A stretch of 64,000 nucleotides of DNA from Microbacterium hatanonis (lineage in GTDB: Bacteria; Actinomycetota; Actinomycetes; Actinomycetales; Microbacteriaceae): assembly GCF_008017415.1 (NCBI RefSeq), contig NZ_VRSV01000001.1, positions 682,001 to 746,000 of the forward strand, in the 5' to 3' direction. A program made the position numbers and the translations under genes. The notes below the pieces were generated by a model. It worked only from the letters and a program-made list of their open reading frames with translations. It searched no databases and was not told the origin of the DNA. Below are positions 19,629 through 28,544 of this stretch, piece by piece. The number at the start of each line of letters is the position of its first letter. Within the stretch, counting starts at the first letter, position 1.

Positions 19629-20600
19629 ATGTCGACGGATGCTGCGGCCAGCCGCGAGCAGGACGCGCTGCGCGCCGCCCAGCTCTACTACCTTCAGGAC
19701 CTCACGATGGACGCGATCGCCCACGAGATGCGCGTCTCGCGGTCGTCGGTATCGAGAATGCTCGCCCACGCGCGCGATGTCGGGCTCGTGACCATCAACG
19801 TCCACTCGCCGCAGGACGCGAGAAGCCTCGTCGAGCGTCGGCTCGCGGAGCGGTTCGGGGTCATCGCCCACGTCGTCCCGACGCCCGAGCGCATCAGCGA
19901 GGCCGACCGCCTGGAAAGAACGGCGTTGTCGGCTGCACGGATTCTCGCGCATCGGCTCGAGTCGTCCATGACCATCGGCGTCGCCTGGGGCGCGACCCTG
20001 TCGGTGGTCGGCCGGCACCTGCAGGCGAAGGTCACCCACGACAGCCACATCGTGCAGATGAACGGGGCGGCCAACGTGCGCACCTCCGGCATCCCGTACG
20101 CCGGGGAGATCCTCGACCGGTTCGGGGCGGCCCTGTCCGCATCGGTGCACCAGTTCCCCGTGCCGGCGCTGTTCGACGACCCGCTCACGAAGGACGCCAT
20201 GTGGCGCGAACGATCGATCCGGGCCGTGCTCGACATGCAGGAGCGCGTGAGCGTGTTCGTCTTCGGGCTCGGATCACCGCACGCGGAGGTGCCCTCGCAC
20301 GTCTACTCCGGCGACTACTTCGACGAGATCGACCTGCGCGCGATCGAACGCGCCGGTGTCGTGGGCGACTGTGCCACGGTGTTCTACCGGCTCGACGGAT
20401 CGAGCGACGGCATCGACTTGAATGCCCGGTCGAGCGGGCCCGACCTGGAGAGCGTGCGTCGCATCCCGACCCGCTTCTGCGTCGTGTCGAGCCTGTCGAA
20501 GCTCGACGCGCTCCGCGGTGCGCTCGCGGCCGGAATCATCACCGAGCTCGTCGTCGAGGAGACCCTCGCGCGACGCCTGCTCGCCGTCGTCGGGCGCTGA
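19629..20600 (+). CDS. SorC/DeoR-type sugar-binding transcriptional regulator
   Basis: A 323-residue regulator. The N-terminal helix-turn-helix (MDAIAHEMRVSRSSVSRMLAHA, in two pieces) lies near residues 24-45. The remainder is the SorC ligand-binding domain, whose members bind phosphorylated sugars or trioses, with GVAWGATLS near 117 and VFGLGSP near 215. The start at 19629 has AGGAGG 5 bases upstream; an ATG three bases earlier is too close. It is divergent from glpD and convergent, with one base between stops, on dhaM. It therefore probably controls the glycerol and dihydroxyacetone genes with a triose phosphate as signal (inference). Confidence 0.9.
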   Translation: MSTDAAASREQDALRAAQLYYLQDLTMDAIAHEMRVSRSSVSRMLAHARDVGLVTINVHSPQDARSLVERRLAERFGVIAHVVPTPERISEADRLERTALSAARILAHRLESSMTIGVAWGATLSVVGRHLQAKVTHDSHIVQMNGAANVRTSGIPYAGEILDRFGAALSASVHQFPVPALFDDPLTKDAMWRERSIRAVLDMQERVSVFVFGLGSPHAEVPSHVYSGDYFDEIDLRAIERAGVVGDCATVFYRLDGSSDGIDLNARSSGPDLESVRRIPTRFCVVSSLSKLDALRGALAAGIITELVVEETLARRLLAVVGR

Positions 20601-20601
20601 G

Positions 20602-21327
20602 TCAGCGCTCGCCGAAACCGTCCTCGACGAGAGCGCGCAGCTCGTCGAGAGCCGCGCGCGCCTCCGGACCGCTCGCGCTGACGCGGATGCGGGTTCCCGG
20701 CCGCACTCCGAGCGCCATGAGCGCGATGAGGCTGCGGCCGGGTACGGGCGCGCCTCCGCGATCGAGGTCGGCGAGCTGGACGACCGCATCGTGCCGGCTG
20801 GCCGCTTTCACGAACAGCGCGGCAGGACGCGCGTGAAGCCCGGAAGGGTTGTCGATCACCGCATCGAAGTGCGACTCGGATGCTGCGCCCGTCGGCGCCT
20901 CCGCGGACTCGCGCGCCGTGGCCGGCTCGGGGGAGCCGAGTTGGTCGAGCTTGGCCGAGAGCGCGCCGCGAGCCTCGGCGGCGACGGTGTCGAGATCGGC
21001 GCCGGCGGCGGCGAGCACGACGGCGGCGATGAGTCCTTCGACGAACGGGGCGGGGCTCAGCACGACGCGTGCGGTCGAGGAGGCGAACTCCGTCGCCATC
21101 TCGGCGCTGAGGATCGCCGAGCCGAGATCCATGACGACGAGCACGCCGTCCTCGCCCGCCGCCCGGTCGATCGCCGCGGCGATCGCGACCGCGTCGGTGC
21201 CGAAACCGCCCTCGACGCCGGCGGCGATCTCGATCGCGGGCGGCGCGTCTCCGCCCATCTGCAGAGCGAGCTCCACCGCCGCCCGGGCGAGGGCGTCGCT
21301 GTGGGAGACGACGACGATGCCGATCAT
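20602..21327 (-). CDS. dhaM: Dihydroxyacetone kinase phosphoryl donor DhaM (EIIA-HPr)
   Basis: DhaM passes phosphate from the PEP phosphotransferase system to the ADP bound on DhaL. The N-terminal EIIA-Man-like domain (about residues 1-125) has the active-site His in VVVSHSDALARA near residue 9. After an Ala-rich linker, an HPr-like domain carries NPSGLHARPAALFV near 158-171 with its active His. The EI-like third domain of E. coli DhaM is absent, so enzyme I encoded elsewhere must supply phosphate. Its ATG overlaps the dhaL stop by 4 bases. Confidence 0.93.
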   Translation of the reverse strand: MIGIVVVSHSDALARAAVELALQMGGDAPPAIEIAAGVEGGFGTDAVAIAAAIDRAAGEDGVLVVMDLGSAILSAEMATEFASSTARVVLSPAPFVEGLIAAVVLAAAGADLDTVAAEARGALSAKLDQLGSPEPATARESAEAPTGAASESHFDAVIDNPSGLHARPAALFVKAASRHDAVVQLADLDRGGAPVPGRSLIALMALGVRPGTRIRVSASGPEARAALDELRALVEDGFGER

Positions 21328-21974
21328 GAGGTCGCGAGCGCGTCGGCGAGGGCCTCGATCAAGAGCGTCGTCGATGCCGCCCCGGGATCGAGGTGCCCGG
21401 CGCTGCGCTCGCCGAGGTAGCTCGCCCGCCCCTTCCGAGCGACGAGCGGGATGGTGGAATCCCGTCCCTCCCGCGCAGCATCCCGTGCCGCGGACGCCGC
21501 GTCGAGGACGGATGCCCCGCTCGCCGCCGCGGCGTCCCAGGCATCGGCGGCGGGTGTCAGCGCATCGATCATCGTCTTGTCGCCCGGCGCCGCCTTGCCC
21601 CGAGCCACCACGCCGTCGAGTCCGGCGCGCAACGCCGCTCCGAGCGCGGTGGCATCGAGCGCCTCGGCCGCTCCGGCGGAGCCGCCGAACCGGAGGAAGA
21701 AGGTGCCGTACAACGGGCCGCTCGCCCCTCCGACGGTGGAGACGAGCGTCATCCCGACGGTCTTGAAGAGGTCGGCGGGCGTGGTCGGGGCATCGGCCTG
21801 CACCTTGGCGACGACGGCATCCATCCCGCGCGCGAGGTTCGAGCCGTGGTCGGCGTCGCCGATCACGGAGTCGAGTTCGGTGAGCTCCGCCTGGTGCTCG
21901 CGGACGAGGTCGTGGAAGCGCTCGATCCAGCCGATCAGGTCGCGGGTGGTCGCGTCCCCCGCCACGTCAGGCAC
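21324..21974 (-). CDS. dhaL: Dihydroxyacetone kinase ADP-binding subunit DhaL
   Basis: DhaL carries a permanently bound ADP that is phosphorylated by DhaM and then phosphorylates dihydroxyacetone held by DhaK. The 216-residue all-helical protein shows the magnesium-binding [17 protein letters not shown] near residues 40-56 and the nucleotide-contact segments [18 protein letters not shown] and [21 protein letters not shown] in pieces. It overlaps dhaK by 8 bases and dhaM by 4. Confidence 0.94.
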   Translation of the reverse strand: MPDVAGDATTRDLIGWIERFHDLVREHQAELTELDSVIGDADHGSNLARGMDAVVAKVQADAPTTPADLFKTVGMTLVSTVGGASGPLYGTFFLRFGGSAGAAEALDATALGAALRAGLDGVVARGKAAPGDKTMIDALTPAADAWDAAAASGASVLDAASAARDAAREGRDSTIPLVARKGRASYLGERSAGHLDPGAASTTLLIEALADALATS

Positions 21975-22959
21975 CCCATCGCAGGCCGGGGGTGACGACG
22001 GGCGCGTCCCACAGCCGCAGCATCTCGTCGTCGGCCTTCACCACGGTCAACGCGATCCCCGCCATGTCGAGGCTCGTGATGTAGTCGCCGACCAGGGAAC
22101 GCTTCACCTCGACGCCGCCCCGCTCGAGAAGCGGCGCGATCTCGCCGAACATGAGGTACTGCTCGATGAGGGGAGTGCCGCCGAGACCCGAGAGGAGGAC
22201 GATCGCCGGCCCCGTGGCATCGAAGTCGGCGAGGATCGGATCGACGAGGAGCTTGGCGATCTCGGCCGCCGACGCGAGGGGCACCCGGCGGCGTCCCGGC
22301 TCGCCGTGGATGCCCACGCCCACCTCCATCTCGTCCTCGGGGAGATCGAACGTCGGCTTCCCCGCGGCGGGCACCGTGCAGCTCGTCAGCGCGACGCCCA
22401 TCGAGCGACCGTTCTCGCTGACCCGCTGCGCGAGAGCGAGGATCGCGTCGAGATCGGCGCCCTCCTCGGCGGCCGCCCCGACGATCTTCTCGAGCACCAC
22501 GGTGGTGCCGACGCCTCGGCGGCCCGCCGTGTAGAGCGAGTCCTGCACGGCGACGTCGTCGGCGACGACGACCGACTCGACCCTGATGCCCTCGGCGGCG
22601 GCGAGCTCGGCCGCCATCTCGAAGTTCAGCACGTCGCCGGTGTAGTTCTTCACGATGTGGAGCACGCCCGCTCCGGAGTCGACCGCTTTCGTCGCGGCGA
22701 GCATCTGGTCGGGTGTGGGGGAGGTGAACACCTCGCCGGCGCACGCGGCGTCGAGCATCCCGACTCCGACGAATCCGCCGTGCATGGGCTCATGCCCCGA
22801 ACCGCCTCCCGAGACCAGGGCGACCTTGCCGGCCCGTGTCGCGTCACCCCGATAGATCACGCGATCGTCGAGGTCGACGCGCAGATCGGGGTGCGCCGCC
22901 TGGATGCCGCGCAGAGCCTCCGCCAGCACATCCGCCGGGTCGTTGATGAACTTCTTCAC
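21967..22959 (-). CDS. dhaK: Dihydroxyacetone kinase substrate-binding subunit DhaK
   Basis: DhaK binds dihydroxyacetone covalently through a histidine hemiaminal. The 330-residue protein has [17 protein letters not shown] near residues 43-59 and the substrate histidine in [13 protein letters not shown] near 205-217. The chosen start is GTG at 22959, with AGGAG 5 bases upstream. The open frame extends nine codons further from another GTG that lacks a site. It is the first gene of dhaKLM. No glycerol dehydrogenase is beside it, so the source of dihydroxyacetone is not shown here. Confidence 0.94.
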   Translation of the reverse strand: MKKFINDPADVLAEALRGIQAAHPDLRVDLDDRVIYRGDATRAGKVALVSGGGSGHEPMHGGFVGVGMLDAACAGEVFTSPTPDQMLAATKAVDSGAGVLHIVKNYTGDVLNFEMAAELAAAEGIRVESVVVADDVAVQDSLYTAGRRGVGTTVVLEKIVGAAAEEGADLDAILALAQRVSENGRSMGVALTSCTVPAAGKPTFDLPEDEMEVGVGIHGEPGRRRVPLASAAEIAKLLVDPILADFDATGPAIVLLSGLGGTPLIEQYLMFGEIAPLLERGGVEVKRSLVGDYITSLDMAGIALTVVKADDEMLRLWDAPVVTPGLRWGA

Positions 22960-23001
22960 GATGACTCCTCTGTTCGCCGCGCGCACCGATGCGCGGGCCT
23001 G

Positions 23002-23035
23002 GGGAGAATCTCCCGCTCGCCGGTCGGCGTGTCAA
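23002..23035 (-). promoter_or_regulatory. Promoter of dhaKLM with overlapping operator-like palindrome
   Basis: On the minus strand TTGACA (23030-23035), 17 bases, then GAGATT (23007-23012). A 13 base palindrome GGGAGA-A-TCTCCC (plus strand, 23002-23014) covers the -10, so a dimeric repressor bound here would block initiation. Confidence 0.5.
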
Positions 23036-23057
23036 GAGCACCGCCGTGAACGTCTGC

Positions 23058-23822
23058 TCAGAGGCGTTCGAAGGGCAGAGCGCGCTTGATCCGCTCGATC
23101 GGGTTCTGCGCCGGCACCTCGTTGTAGACGCCCGCGAGCTCCTGCCCGGAGAGGGCGTGGATGGCCGCCATGATCTCGTCGGTCGCCCCGCGGCGCGCGC
23201 GGCCCGAGGTCGCGGCGCCGTGGCGGGACAGGTCGAGCGGCTCACCGAAGCGCACGGTGATCCGCTCGCTCATGGACGGCATCCGGGCGCCGACCGGCAT
23301 GGACGCATCGGTGCCGATGAGGCCGACGGGCACGACAGGGGCGCCGGTCTGCAGCGCCAGGAACGCGACTCCCGTGCGGCCCTTGTAGAGGCGGCCGTCG
23401 AGCGAGCGGGTGCCCTCGGGATACAGAGCGACCGCGCGGCCGTCGTCGAGGATCTTGCGCTGCTGATCGAGAGCGTCGAGGGCCGCTTGGCCCGCGCCGC
23501 GCTGCACGGCGATCGCGCCGATCGCCGTGAAGAACTGTCGGGAGGCCCAGGTGTCGAAGTAGCTCGACTTCGCCATGAAGTGAACGGGGCGGGGCGCCGC
23601 GACGGGGATCGCGATCGAGTCGATGAACGACAGGTGGTTGCTCGCGAAGATCACCGGGCCGGTGCGGGGCACGTTCGCGCGCCCTTCGACGCGCGGCCGG
23701 TACACGAGCCGGGCGAGCGGGGCCAGCACGAACCGGCCGAGCGCGTACGTGGCACCCATCCGCGTGACAGGGGCCGATGCTTCTTCCTCGGCGCGCGCGG
23801 AATCGTCGTCGTCGGGAGTCAC
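23058..23822 (-). CDS. plsC: 1-acyl-sn-glycerol-3-phosphate acyltransferase family protein
   Basis: A lysophospholipid acyltransferase-type enzyme of 254 residues. The catalytic HX4D motif is NHLSFID near residues 62-68, and the glycerol-phosphate-binding block is LYPEGTRSLDGRLYKG near 136-151. A short acidic N-terminus (TPDDDDSARAEEE) precedes a weakly hydrophobic segment. It could act in phosphatidic acid synthesis or on another acceptor; several paralogues are usual in actinobacteria. Start is GTG with a leaderless-type promoter. Confidence 0.85.
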   Translation of the reverse strand: MTPDDDDSARAEEEASAPVTRMGATYALGRFVLAPLARLVYRPRVEGRANVPRTGPVIFASNHLSFIDSIAIPVAAPRPVHFMAKSSYFDTWASRQFFTAIGAIAVQRGAGQAALDALDQQRKILDDGRAVALYPEGTRSLDGRLYKGRTGVAFLALQTGAPVVPVGLIGTDASMPVGARMPSMSERITVRFGEPLDLSRHGAATSGRARRGATDEIMAAIHALSGQELAGVYNEVPAQNPIERIKRALPFERL

Positions 23823-23828
23823 CCAACG

Positions 23829-23834
23829 AGGCTA
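23829..23834 (-). promoter_or_regulatory. -10 element TAGCCT of the acyltransferase gene (leaderless type)
   Basis: On the minus strand TAGCCT ends exactly 6 nt before the GTG at 23822. Confidence 0.55.
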
Positions 23835-23936
23835 CTCCGGATTCCATGCGTACTCGGGCATGGGGTTCACAGCGCGGGCAAAGGCGCGATGCGGAAGGAT
23901 GGTCGGGTTCCCCCTACGTCTGCCGAGAGGTCTCCT

Positions 23937-24881
23937 GTGCGCTTCCGTCCGATCGCCTCCCTGTCCGTCGCCGCCGCAGCGGTCCTCCTCCTCGCGGGGT
24001 GCGCTGGGGGGTCGACCCCGGATGCGACCGACACCGCCAGCGCGGGCACCGGCCTGTGCGCCGCTGCCGCGCCGTCCGGCGCCGCCTCCGACGGCGTGAC
24101 CGTGGACGGTGATTTCGGCGCCGAGGCGACCGCGACCTTCTCCTCGCCCCTCGAGGTGCCCGACGTCGAGCGCACGGTGGTCAGCGAGGGCGACGGGGCT
24201 GAGATCGCCGACGGCGATTACCTCTCCTACGCGCTGACGGCCTTCGACGCGGCCTCCGGTGAGCAGCTCGGCAGCGCCGGTTATGCCGACACCCCCCTGC
24301 AGCCCCAGCAGATCACCTCCGACAGCGTGCTCGCGCAGCTCTTCGGGTGCTCCCCGGTCGGTTCGCGCGTCGTCGCGACGCTCCCGGCCAGCGACCAGGG
24401 CGGCGCGCAGATCTACGTGCTCGACATCCTGGACGCCACCCCGGCATCGCAGTGGTGCGTCGCGGGCGACTTCACCGGCGAGGCCCCCACGGTGGTCCTC
24501 AACGACGGAGCACTTCCGACCGTGACGGTGCCGCAGACGGCGCCCCCGGAGACGGTGTCGGTGGAGGTGCTCGAGAAGGGCGACGGCGCTGTCGTCGAGC
24601 CCGGCGCCGCGGTCGAGGTCTACTACTCGGGTGTGAAGTGGTCCGATGGCACGGCCTTCGACTCGGCCTGGGCTCCGGAAGACCCCGCGCCGTTCACGAC
24701 CGACGCCGTCGTCCCCGGCTTCAAGGCCGCGCTCGAGGGGCAGACGGTCGGCTCGACCGTTCTGGTAGCCATGCCGGCGTCGTGCGGCTACGGCGTCGCG
24801 GGTACGTCCAGCAACGCGCTCGCGGGTGAAGCGCTCGTGTTCGTGCTCCAGATCGCCAGCGCCGAGCCTGCCGCCGGTTGA
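23937..24881 (+). CDS. FKBP-type peptidyl-prolyl cis-trans isomerase lipoprotein
   Basis: A 314-residue exported lipoprotein. The signal peptide ends in the lipobox LLAGC, with the lipidated Cys near residue 22. The C-terminal half (about residues 200-311) is an FKBP domain: VEVYYSGVKWSDGTAFDSAW, then VVPGFKAALEGQTVGSTVLVAMP in pieces. The middle (about 78-175) resembles a second, degenerate FKBP repeat (LSYALTAFDAASGEQLGS). It probably aids folding of exported proteins at the outer membrane face. GTG start with GAGAGG 5-6 bases upstream; the frame is open far upstream without a better start. Confidence 0.88.
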   Translation: MRFRPIASLSVAAAAVLLLAGCAGGSTPDATDTASAGTGLCAAAAPSGAASDGVTVDGDFGAEATATFSSPLEVPDVERTVVSEGDGAEIADGDYLSYALTAFDAASGEQLGSAGYADTPLQPQQITSDSVLAQLFGCSPVGSRVVATLPASDQGGAQIYVLDILDATPASQWCVAGDFTGEAPTVVLNDGALPTVTVPQTAPPETVSVEVLEKGDGAVVEPGAAVEVYYSGVKWSDGTAFDSAWAPEDPAPFTTDAVVPGFKAALEGQTVGSTVLVAMPASCGYGVAGTSSNALAGEALVFVLQIASAEPAAG

Positions 24882-24898
24882 GTCGGGGGAGCGCGCCG

Positions 24899-24904
24899 TA
24901 GGCT
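24899..24904 (+). promoter_or_regulatory. -10 element TAGGCT of dxr (leaderless type)
   Basis: TAGGCT ends exactly 6 nt before the ATG at 24911, and there is no ribosome binding site. Confidence 0.6.
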
Positions 24905-24910
24905 GACCGC

Positions 24911-25996
24911 ATGCGGCGCGTTCTCATCCTCGGATCGACCGGCTCGATCGGCACTCAGGCACTCGACGTCATCCGGGCCAACCCCGGGCGATTCAAGGTC
25001 GTCGGGCTCGCCGCGGGCACGGACCGGACGGGTCTCGAGGCCCAGGCCGAGGAGTTCGGCGTCGAGCACACCGCCCTCGGGGCGGTCGAGGCCGAGCAGC
25101 TGGTGCGCGACGTGGACGCCGACGTGGTGCTCAACGGCATCACCGGTTCGGTGGGGCTCGGCCCCACGCTCGCGGCGCTGGAGAGCGGACGCACTCTGGC
25201 GCTGGCGAACAAGGAGTCGCTGATCGTCGGCGGAGCGCTGGTCACGGCGCTCGCCGCCCCCGGCCAGATCGTGCCGGTCGACTCGGAGCACTCGGCGATC
25301 GCCCAGGCCCTGCGCTCGGGCACCGCCGACGAGGTGCGACGCCTCGTGCTGACGGCATCGGGCGGTCCGTTCCGCGGCCGCTCGCGTGCCTCGCTCTCGG
25401 AGGTGACCCCCGCCGAGGCGCTGGCCCATCCCACCTGGGACATGGGGCGCGTGGTGACCACGAACTCCGCCACGCTCGTGAACAAGGGTCTCGAGGTCAT
25501 CGAGGCCCATCTGCTGTTCGACGTGCCCTACGACCGCATCGACGTGGTGGTGCATCCGCAGTCGATCGTGCACTCGATGGTCGAGTTCGTCGACGGGTCG
25601 ACCATCGCCCAGGCCTCTCCACCCGACATGCGGCTGCCGATCTCCCTCGGCCTCGACTGGCCCGAGCGCGTGGCCGGCGTGGGACGCCCGCTCGACTGGA
25701 CCACCGCCACCTCATGGACGTTCGAGCCCCTCGACGAGGGTGCGTTCCCGGCGGTCGCCCTCGCGAAACGCGTCGGCCGCGCCGGGCGCACCTACCCCGC
25801 CGTCTTCAACGCGGCGAACGAGCAGGCGGTCGACGCGTTCCACGAAGGCCGACTTCCCTTCCCGGGGATCGTGGAGCTCATCGAACGGGTCGTCGAGTCG
25901 CACGAGGCGCCGGCGGAGCTCACCCGGCAGACGCTCGCCGAGGCGGAGCGCTGGGCTCGGGATGCCGCCGATCGGGCGATCGCCGCAGCATCCTGA
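24911..25996 (+). CDS. dxr: 1-deoxy-D-xylulose 5-phosphate reductoisomerase
   Basis: This is the second step of the MEP pathway, making 2-C-methyl-D-erythritol 4-phosphate with NADPH. The 361-residue protein opens with the NADPH motif [16 protein letters not shown]. It has [11 protein letters not shown] near 96-106, the metal and substrate residues in PVDSEHSAI near 118-126, and TASGGPFRG and HPTWDMGR further on. Dxr is the target of fosmidomycin. Together with the site-2 protease and ispG downstream it keeps the order known from mycobacteria, interrupted here by opposite-strand genes. Confidence 0.97.
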   Translation: MRRVLILGSTGSIGTQALDVIRANPGRFKVVGLAAGTDRTGLEAQAEEFGVEHTALGAVEAEQLVRDVDADVVLNGITGSVGLGPTLAALESGRTLALANKESLIVGGALVTALAAPGQIVPVDSEHSAIAQALRSGTADEVRRLVLTASGGPFRGRSRASLSEVTPAEALAHPTWDMGRVVTTNSATLVNKGLEVIEAHLLFDVPYDRIDVVVHPQSIVHSMVEFVDGSTIAQASPPDMRLPISLGLDWPERVAGVGRPLDWTTATSWTFEPLDEGAFPAVALAKRVGRAGRTYPAVFNAANEQAVDAFHEGRLPFPGIVELIERVVESHEAPAELTRQTLAEAERWARDAADRAIAAAS

Positions 25997-26005
25997 TCCC
26001 GCTCG

Positions 26006-27664
26006 TCAGGGCGAGTCGAACAGACGCTCGGGGTCGGAGCTCGGCGTCGAGTCGTCGGGGTAGGGCACGGGCCAGTGCGGATCGGAGACGGGCCAGCCGG
26101 CGGCGCGCAGGGCGCGGCGGGCGAGCTCGCGGGCGGAGTAAGGGGTGCGGTTGCCGCGGATGTCGCGGTAGTCCTGGTGCCCCGGGCCCGCCCAGAGGAT
26201 CGCGTCGCCCTCGCCGACAAGGGCGATGGCCTCGACGATGGCCCGCTCGGGGGGCGAGAACTCGAGGATCTCGGCGTCCGGACGCGCCCGGCGTGCCCCC
26301 TCGACGAGGGTCGCGCGGATGGTGTCGGGGTTCTCGTGCCGGGGGTGATGGTCGGTGACGACGAGGATGTCGCTTCCTTCCACGGCGGTGCGGCCCATGT
26401 CGTGGCGCTTGGTCGCGTCGCGGTCGCCGTCGGCGCCGAAGAGCATCAGCACGCGCCCGGGAGTGACCCGGCGGACGGCGGCAAGGGTCTTCTCGAACGC
26501 GTCGGGGGAGTGCCCGAAGTCGACGTAGACGGCGGGACCGCGCTCGCCTGAGACGCGCTGCGTGCGGCCGGGGAGATAGGCGTCGACGCGGGCGCCGTCG
26601 AGGGCTGAGACCAGGGCGTCCCAGGTGTAGCCCGCTTCGAGCATCATCACGATCGCCAGGCCCGCGTTCGCTGCCATGTGCCGTCCTATCACGGGCACGA
26701 CGGTCGTGAGTGCGCGGCCCTCCGGACCGCGCAGACGGAACCGCGTGCCGTCCTGCCGCTCGTCGACGATCTCGACGATCCAGTCCGCGTCGGCCGCGGC
26801 ATCCGGGTCTTCGGCGATGTCGGGGGTCGCGATGGTGACGACGGGGATCTCGGCCCGGTCCCGTACCTCGAGGCCCGACACCGAATCGAGGGACACGACC
26901 GCTCGCCGGGCGCGATCGGCGCGGAACAGCGGCAGCTTCGCCTCGAAGTACTCGCGCATGTCGGCGTAGTCGTCGAGGTGGTCGTGGGAGAGGTTGGTGA
27001 ACGCGGCGACGTCGAAGACCATGCCGTCGACGCGATGACGGCTGAGGGCCTGCGCGCTCACCTCGACGGCGACGGCTTCGACGCCGCGTTCGCGCATGAG
27101 CGCGAGGAGAGCGTGGAATTCGGATGCTTCGGGGGTGGTCAGGCGCGAGACGATGACCTGGCCCGCGATGTGGCGCTCGGCCGTCGACGAGAGCCCCGTC
27201 ACGACGCCGAGCTGGCCGAGGATGCCCTCGAGCAGGTGCGAGACGCTCGTCTTGCCGTTCGTGCCGGTGGTGGCGAAGAGGACCGGGAGATCGTCGTCGG
27301 GTCCGGTGCCGTAGATCCAGGCCGAGAGCGCGCCCAGCATCGCGCGGGGGTCGTCGACCACGACGATCGGGAGTCCGGCGTCGGCGGCGAGACGGGATCC
27401 CTCGTCATCGGTGATGACCGCCACGGCCCCCTTCTCCGCCGCGGTCGCGGCGTAGGAGGCGCCGTGGCTGTTGACGCCGCGGATCGCCACGAAGGCTTCA
27501 CCCGGTCGCAGGTCGGCGGTGGCGAGCGTGATGCCCGTCAGGGTGACCGAGGAGGTGTCGCCGTCGACGCGCGTCGCGAACCGGCGGGCCAGTTCGTCGA
27601 GGCTGCGGACGGGCGGGTGTTCCGGTCGGAGCACGGGAGGGAGGTTCGAGGCAGCGGTCGGCAT
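26006..27664 (-). CDS. murE: MurE-family UDP-MurNAc-dipeptide ligase (non-canonical specificity motif)
   Basis: A Mur ligase that adds the third amino acid to UDP-MurNAc-dipeptide, 552 residues. The N-terminal domain has VAIRGVNSHGASYA. The ATP P-loop is TTGTNGKTS near residue 132-140. The middle domain has LTTPEASEF and FTNLSHDHLDDY, and the C-terminal domain has GRTQRV and LFGADGDRDATKR. The loop that recognises the diamino acid reads DHHPRHENP, where meso-diaminopimelate enzymes have DNPR. It stands outside any division/cell-wall cluster, so it may be a paralogue. Its 3' end converges on dxr with a 9 base gap. Confidence 0.82.
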   Translation of the reverse strand: MPTAASNLPPVLRPEHPPVRSLDELARRFATRVDGDTSSVTLTGITLATADLRPGEAFVAIRGVNSHGASYAATAAEKGAVAVITDDEGSRLAADAGLPIVVVDDPRAMLGALSAWIYGTGPDDDLPVLFATTGTNGKTSVSHLLEGILGQLGVVTGLSSTAERHIAGQVIVSRLTTPEASEFHALLALMRERGVEAVAVEVSAQALSRHRVDGMVFDVAAFTNLSHDHLDDYADMREYFEAKLPLFRADRARRAVVSLDSVSGLEVRDRAEIPVVTIATPDIAEDPDAAADADWIVEIVDERQDGTRFRLRGPEGRALTTVVPVIGRHMAANAGLAIVMMLEAGYTWDALVSALDGARVDAYLPGRTQRVSGERGPAVYVDFGHSPDAFEKTLAAVRRVTPGRVLMLFGADGDRDATKRHDMGRTAVEGSDILVVTDHHPRHENPDTIRATLVEGARRARPDAEILEFSPPERAIVEAIALVGEGDAILWAGPGHQDYRDIRGNRTPYSARELARRALRAAGWPVSDPHWPVPYPDDSTPSSDPERLFDSP

Positions 27665-27712
27665 GTTGCATCCATTCTCGCATCCGCGCGCGTCGGGTCC
27701 GCAGAGCGCGGC

Positions 27713-27745
27713 GTCGCGGCCGCCCCGTGTCGAGGCGGCCGCGAC
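27713..27745 (-). terminator. Terminator after the ycnI-like gene
   Basis: A perfect 12 bp GC-rich stem (27713-27724 with 27734-27745) and 9 base loop starts 8 bases beyond the stop. No T-run. Confidence 0.7.
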
Positions 27746-27752
27746 GGGTGCG

Positions 27753-28445
27753 TCAGGCGCGCCGGCGCACGATCGCGGTCACCGCGACGATCAGGGCGAT
27801 CGCCCCGAGCGCGAGACCGGCGCCGCCGAGCCACAGGGCCGTCGGGTCGGCGCGCAGGGATGCGGCGGGGACGGCGTCGGCGGCATCGGCCTCGGTGGCG
27901 TCGTGCTCGGCTGAGGCGTCGTGACCGCCGTGCTCGTCGCCGCTCGCCGAGACGGCGCCGACGGCGACGATCGGGGCGGGTGATTCGGGCTCGTCGGCGC
28001 CCTCGGCGGCGACCTCGGTCCACGCCGTCTGGCCCGTGACGCACACCTGCGTCACGGGGAAGGCGACGTCGGTGTCGGCGAGTTCCGCACCGAAGCGGGC
28101 GTCGAGGCTCACCTCTCCCTTGATCCCGTTCTCGACGGGGGCGACGGCGGAGTAGGTGACGCGCGAGACCGTGCCGTTGTCGGCGACGTCGCGCTGGATG
28201 GTCCAGTTGGCGTCGGCGACGGGCACCACATTCGTGACGCCCTCGGGGATGTCGATGATCATCGAGGTGGTGGGCGACTCCTCGCAGCCGTGGCTGAACG
28301 AGAACGTCAGGCTCGTGGACGCATCGGCCGAGGCGTTCTCGGGGGTCACGTGCACGTGGGCGGAGGCGGCGAGCGGCGCGGCGACGGCGAGGGCCGCCCC
28401 CAGCACGACACCGGCGAGGATGCGGGTACGGGTGGTGGAAGTCAT
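27753..28445 (-). CDS. ycnI: YcnI-family copper-binding exported protein
   Basis: A 230-residue exported protein of the DUF1775/YcnI family. A signal peptide (residues about 1-29, cleaved after ASA) leaves a mature N-terminus beginning HVHV, and the N-terminal histidine is the copper ligand in studied YcnI proteins. The domain continues to about residue 150. A His/Asp/Glu-rich linker (DEHGGHDASAEHD) and a C-terminal membrane helix (about 203-225) anchor it outside the cell. A GAGAGA site precedes the ATG. It lies 99 bases after a membrane protein gene on the same strand, an arrangement that suggests joint copper handling. Confidence 0.88.
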   Translation of the reverse strand: MTSTTRTRILAGVVLGAALAVAAPLAASAHVHVTPENASADASTSLTFSFSHGCEESPTTSMIIDIPEGVTNVVPVADANWTIQRDVADNGTVSRVTYSAVAPVENGIKGEVSLDARFGAELADTDVAFPVTQVCVTGQTAWTEVAAEGADEPESPAPIVAVGAVSASGDEHGGHDASAEHDATEADAADAVPAASLRADPTALWLGGAGLALGAIALIVAVTAIVRRRA

Positions 28446-28544
28446 GGTTCTCTCTCGGATGCGGGCGACGCCGCGCGCGATCGCGCGGTGGGCGTACGCC
28501 GAAGGTGGGGGTGCCGCGGATACCGCGGCGAAGGTGCGCCGCGT

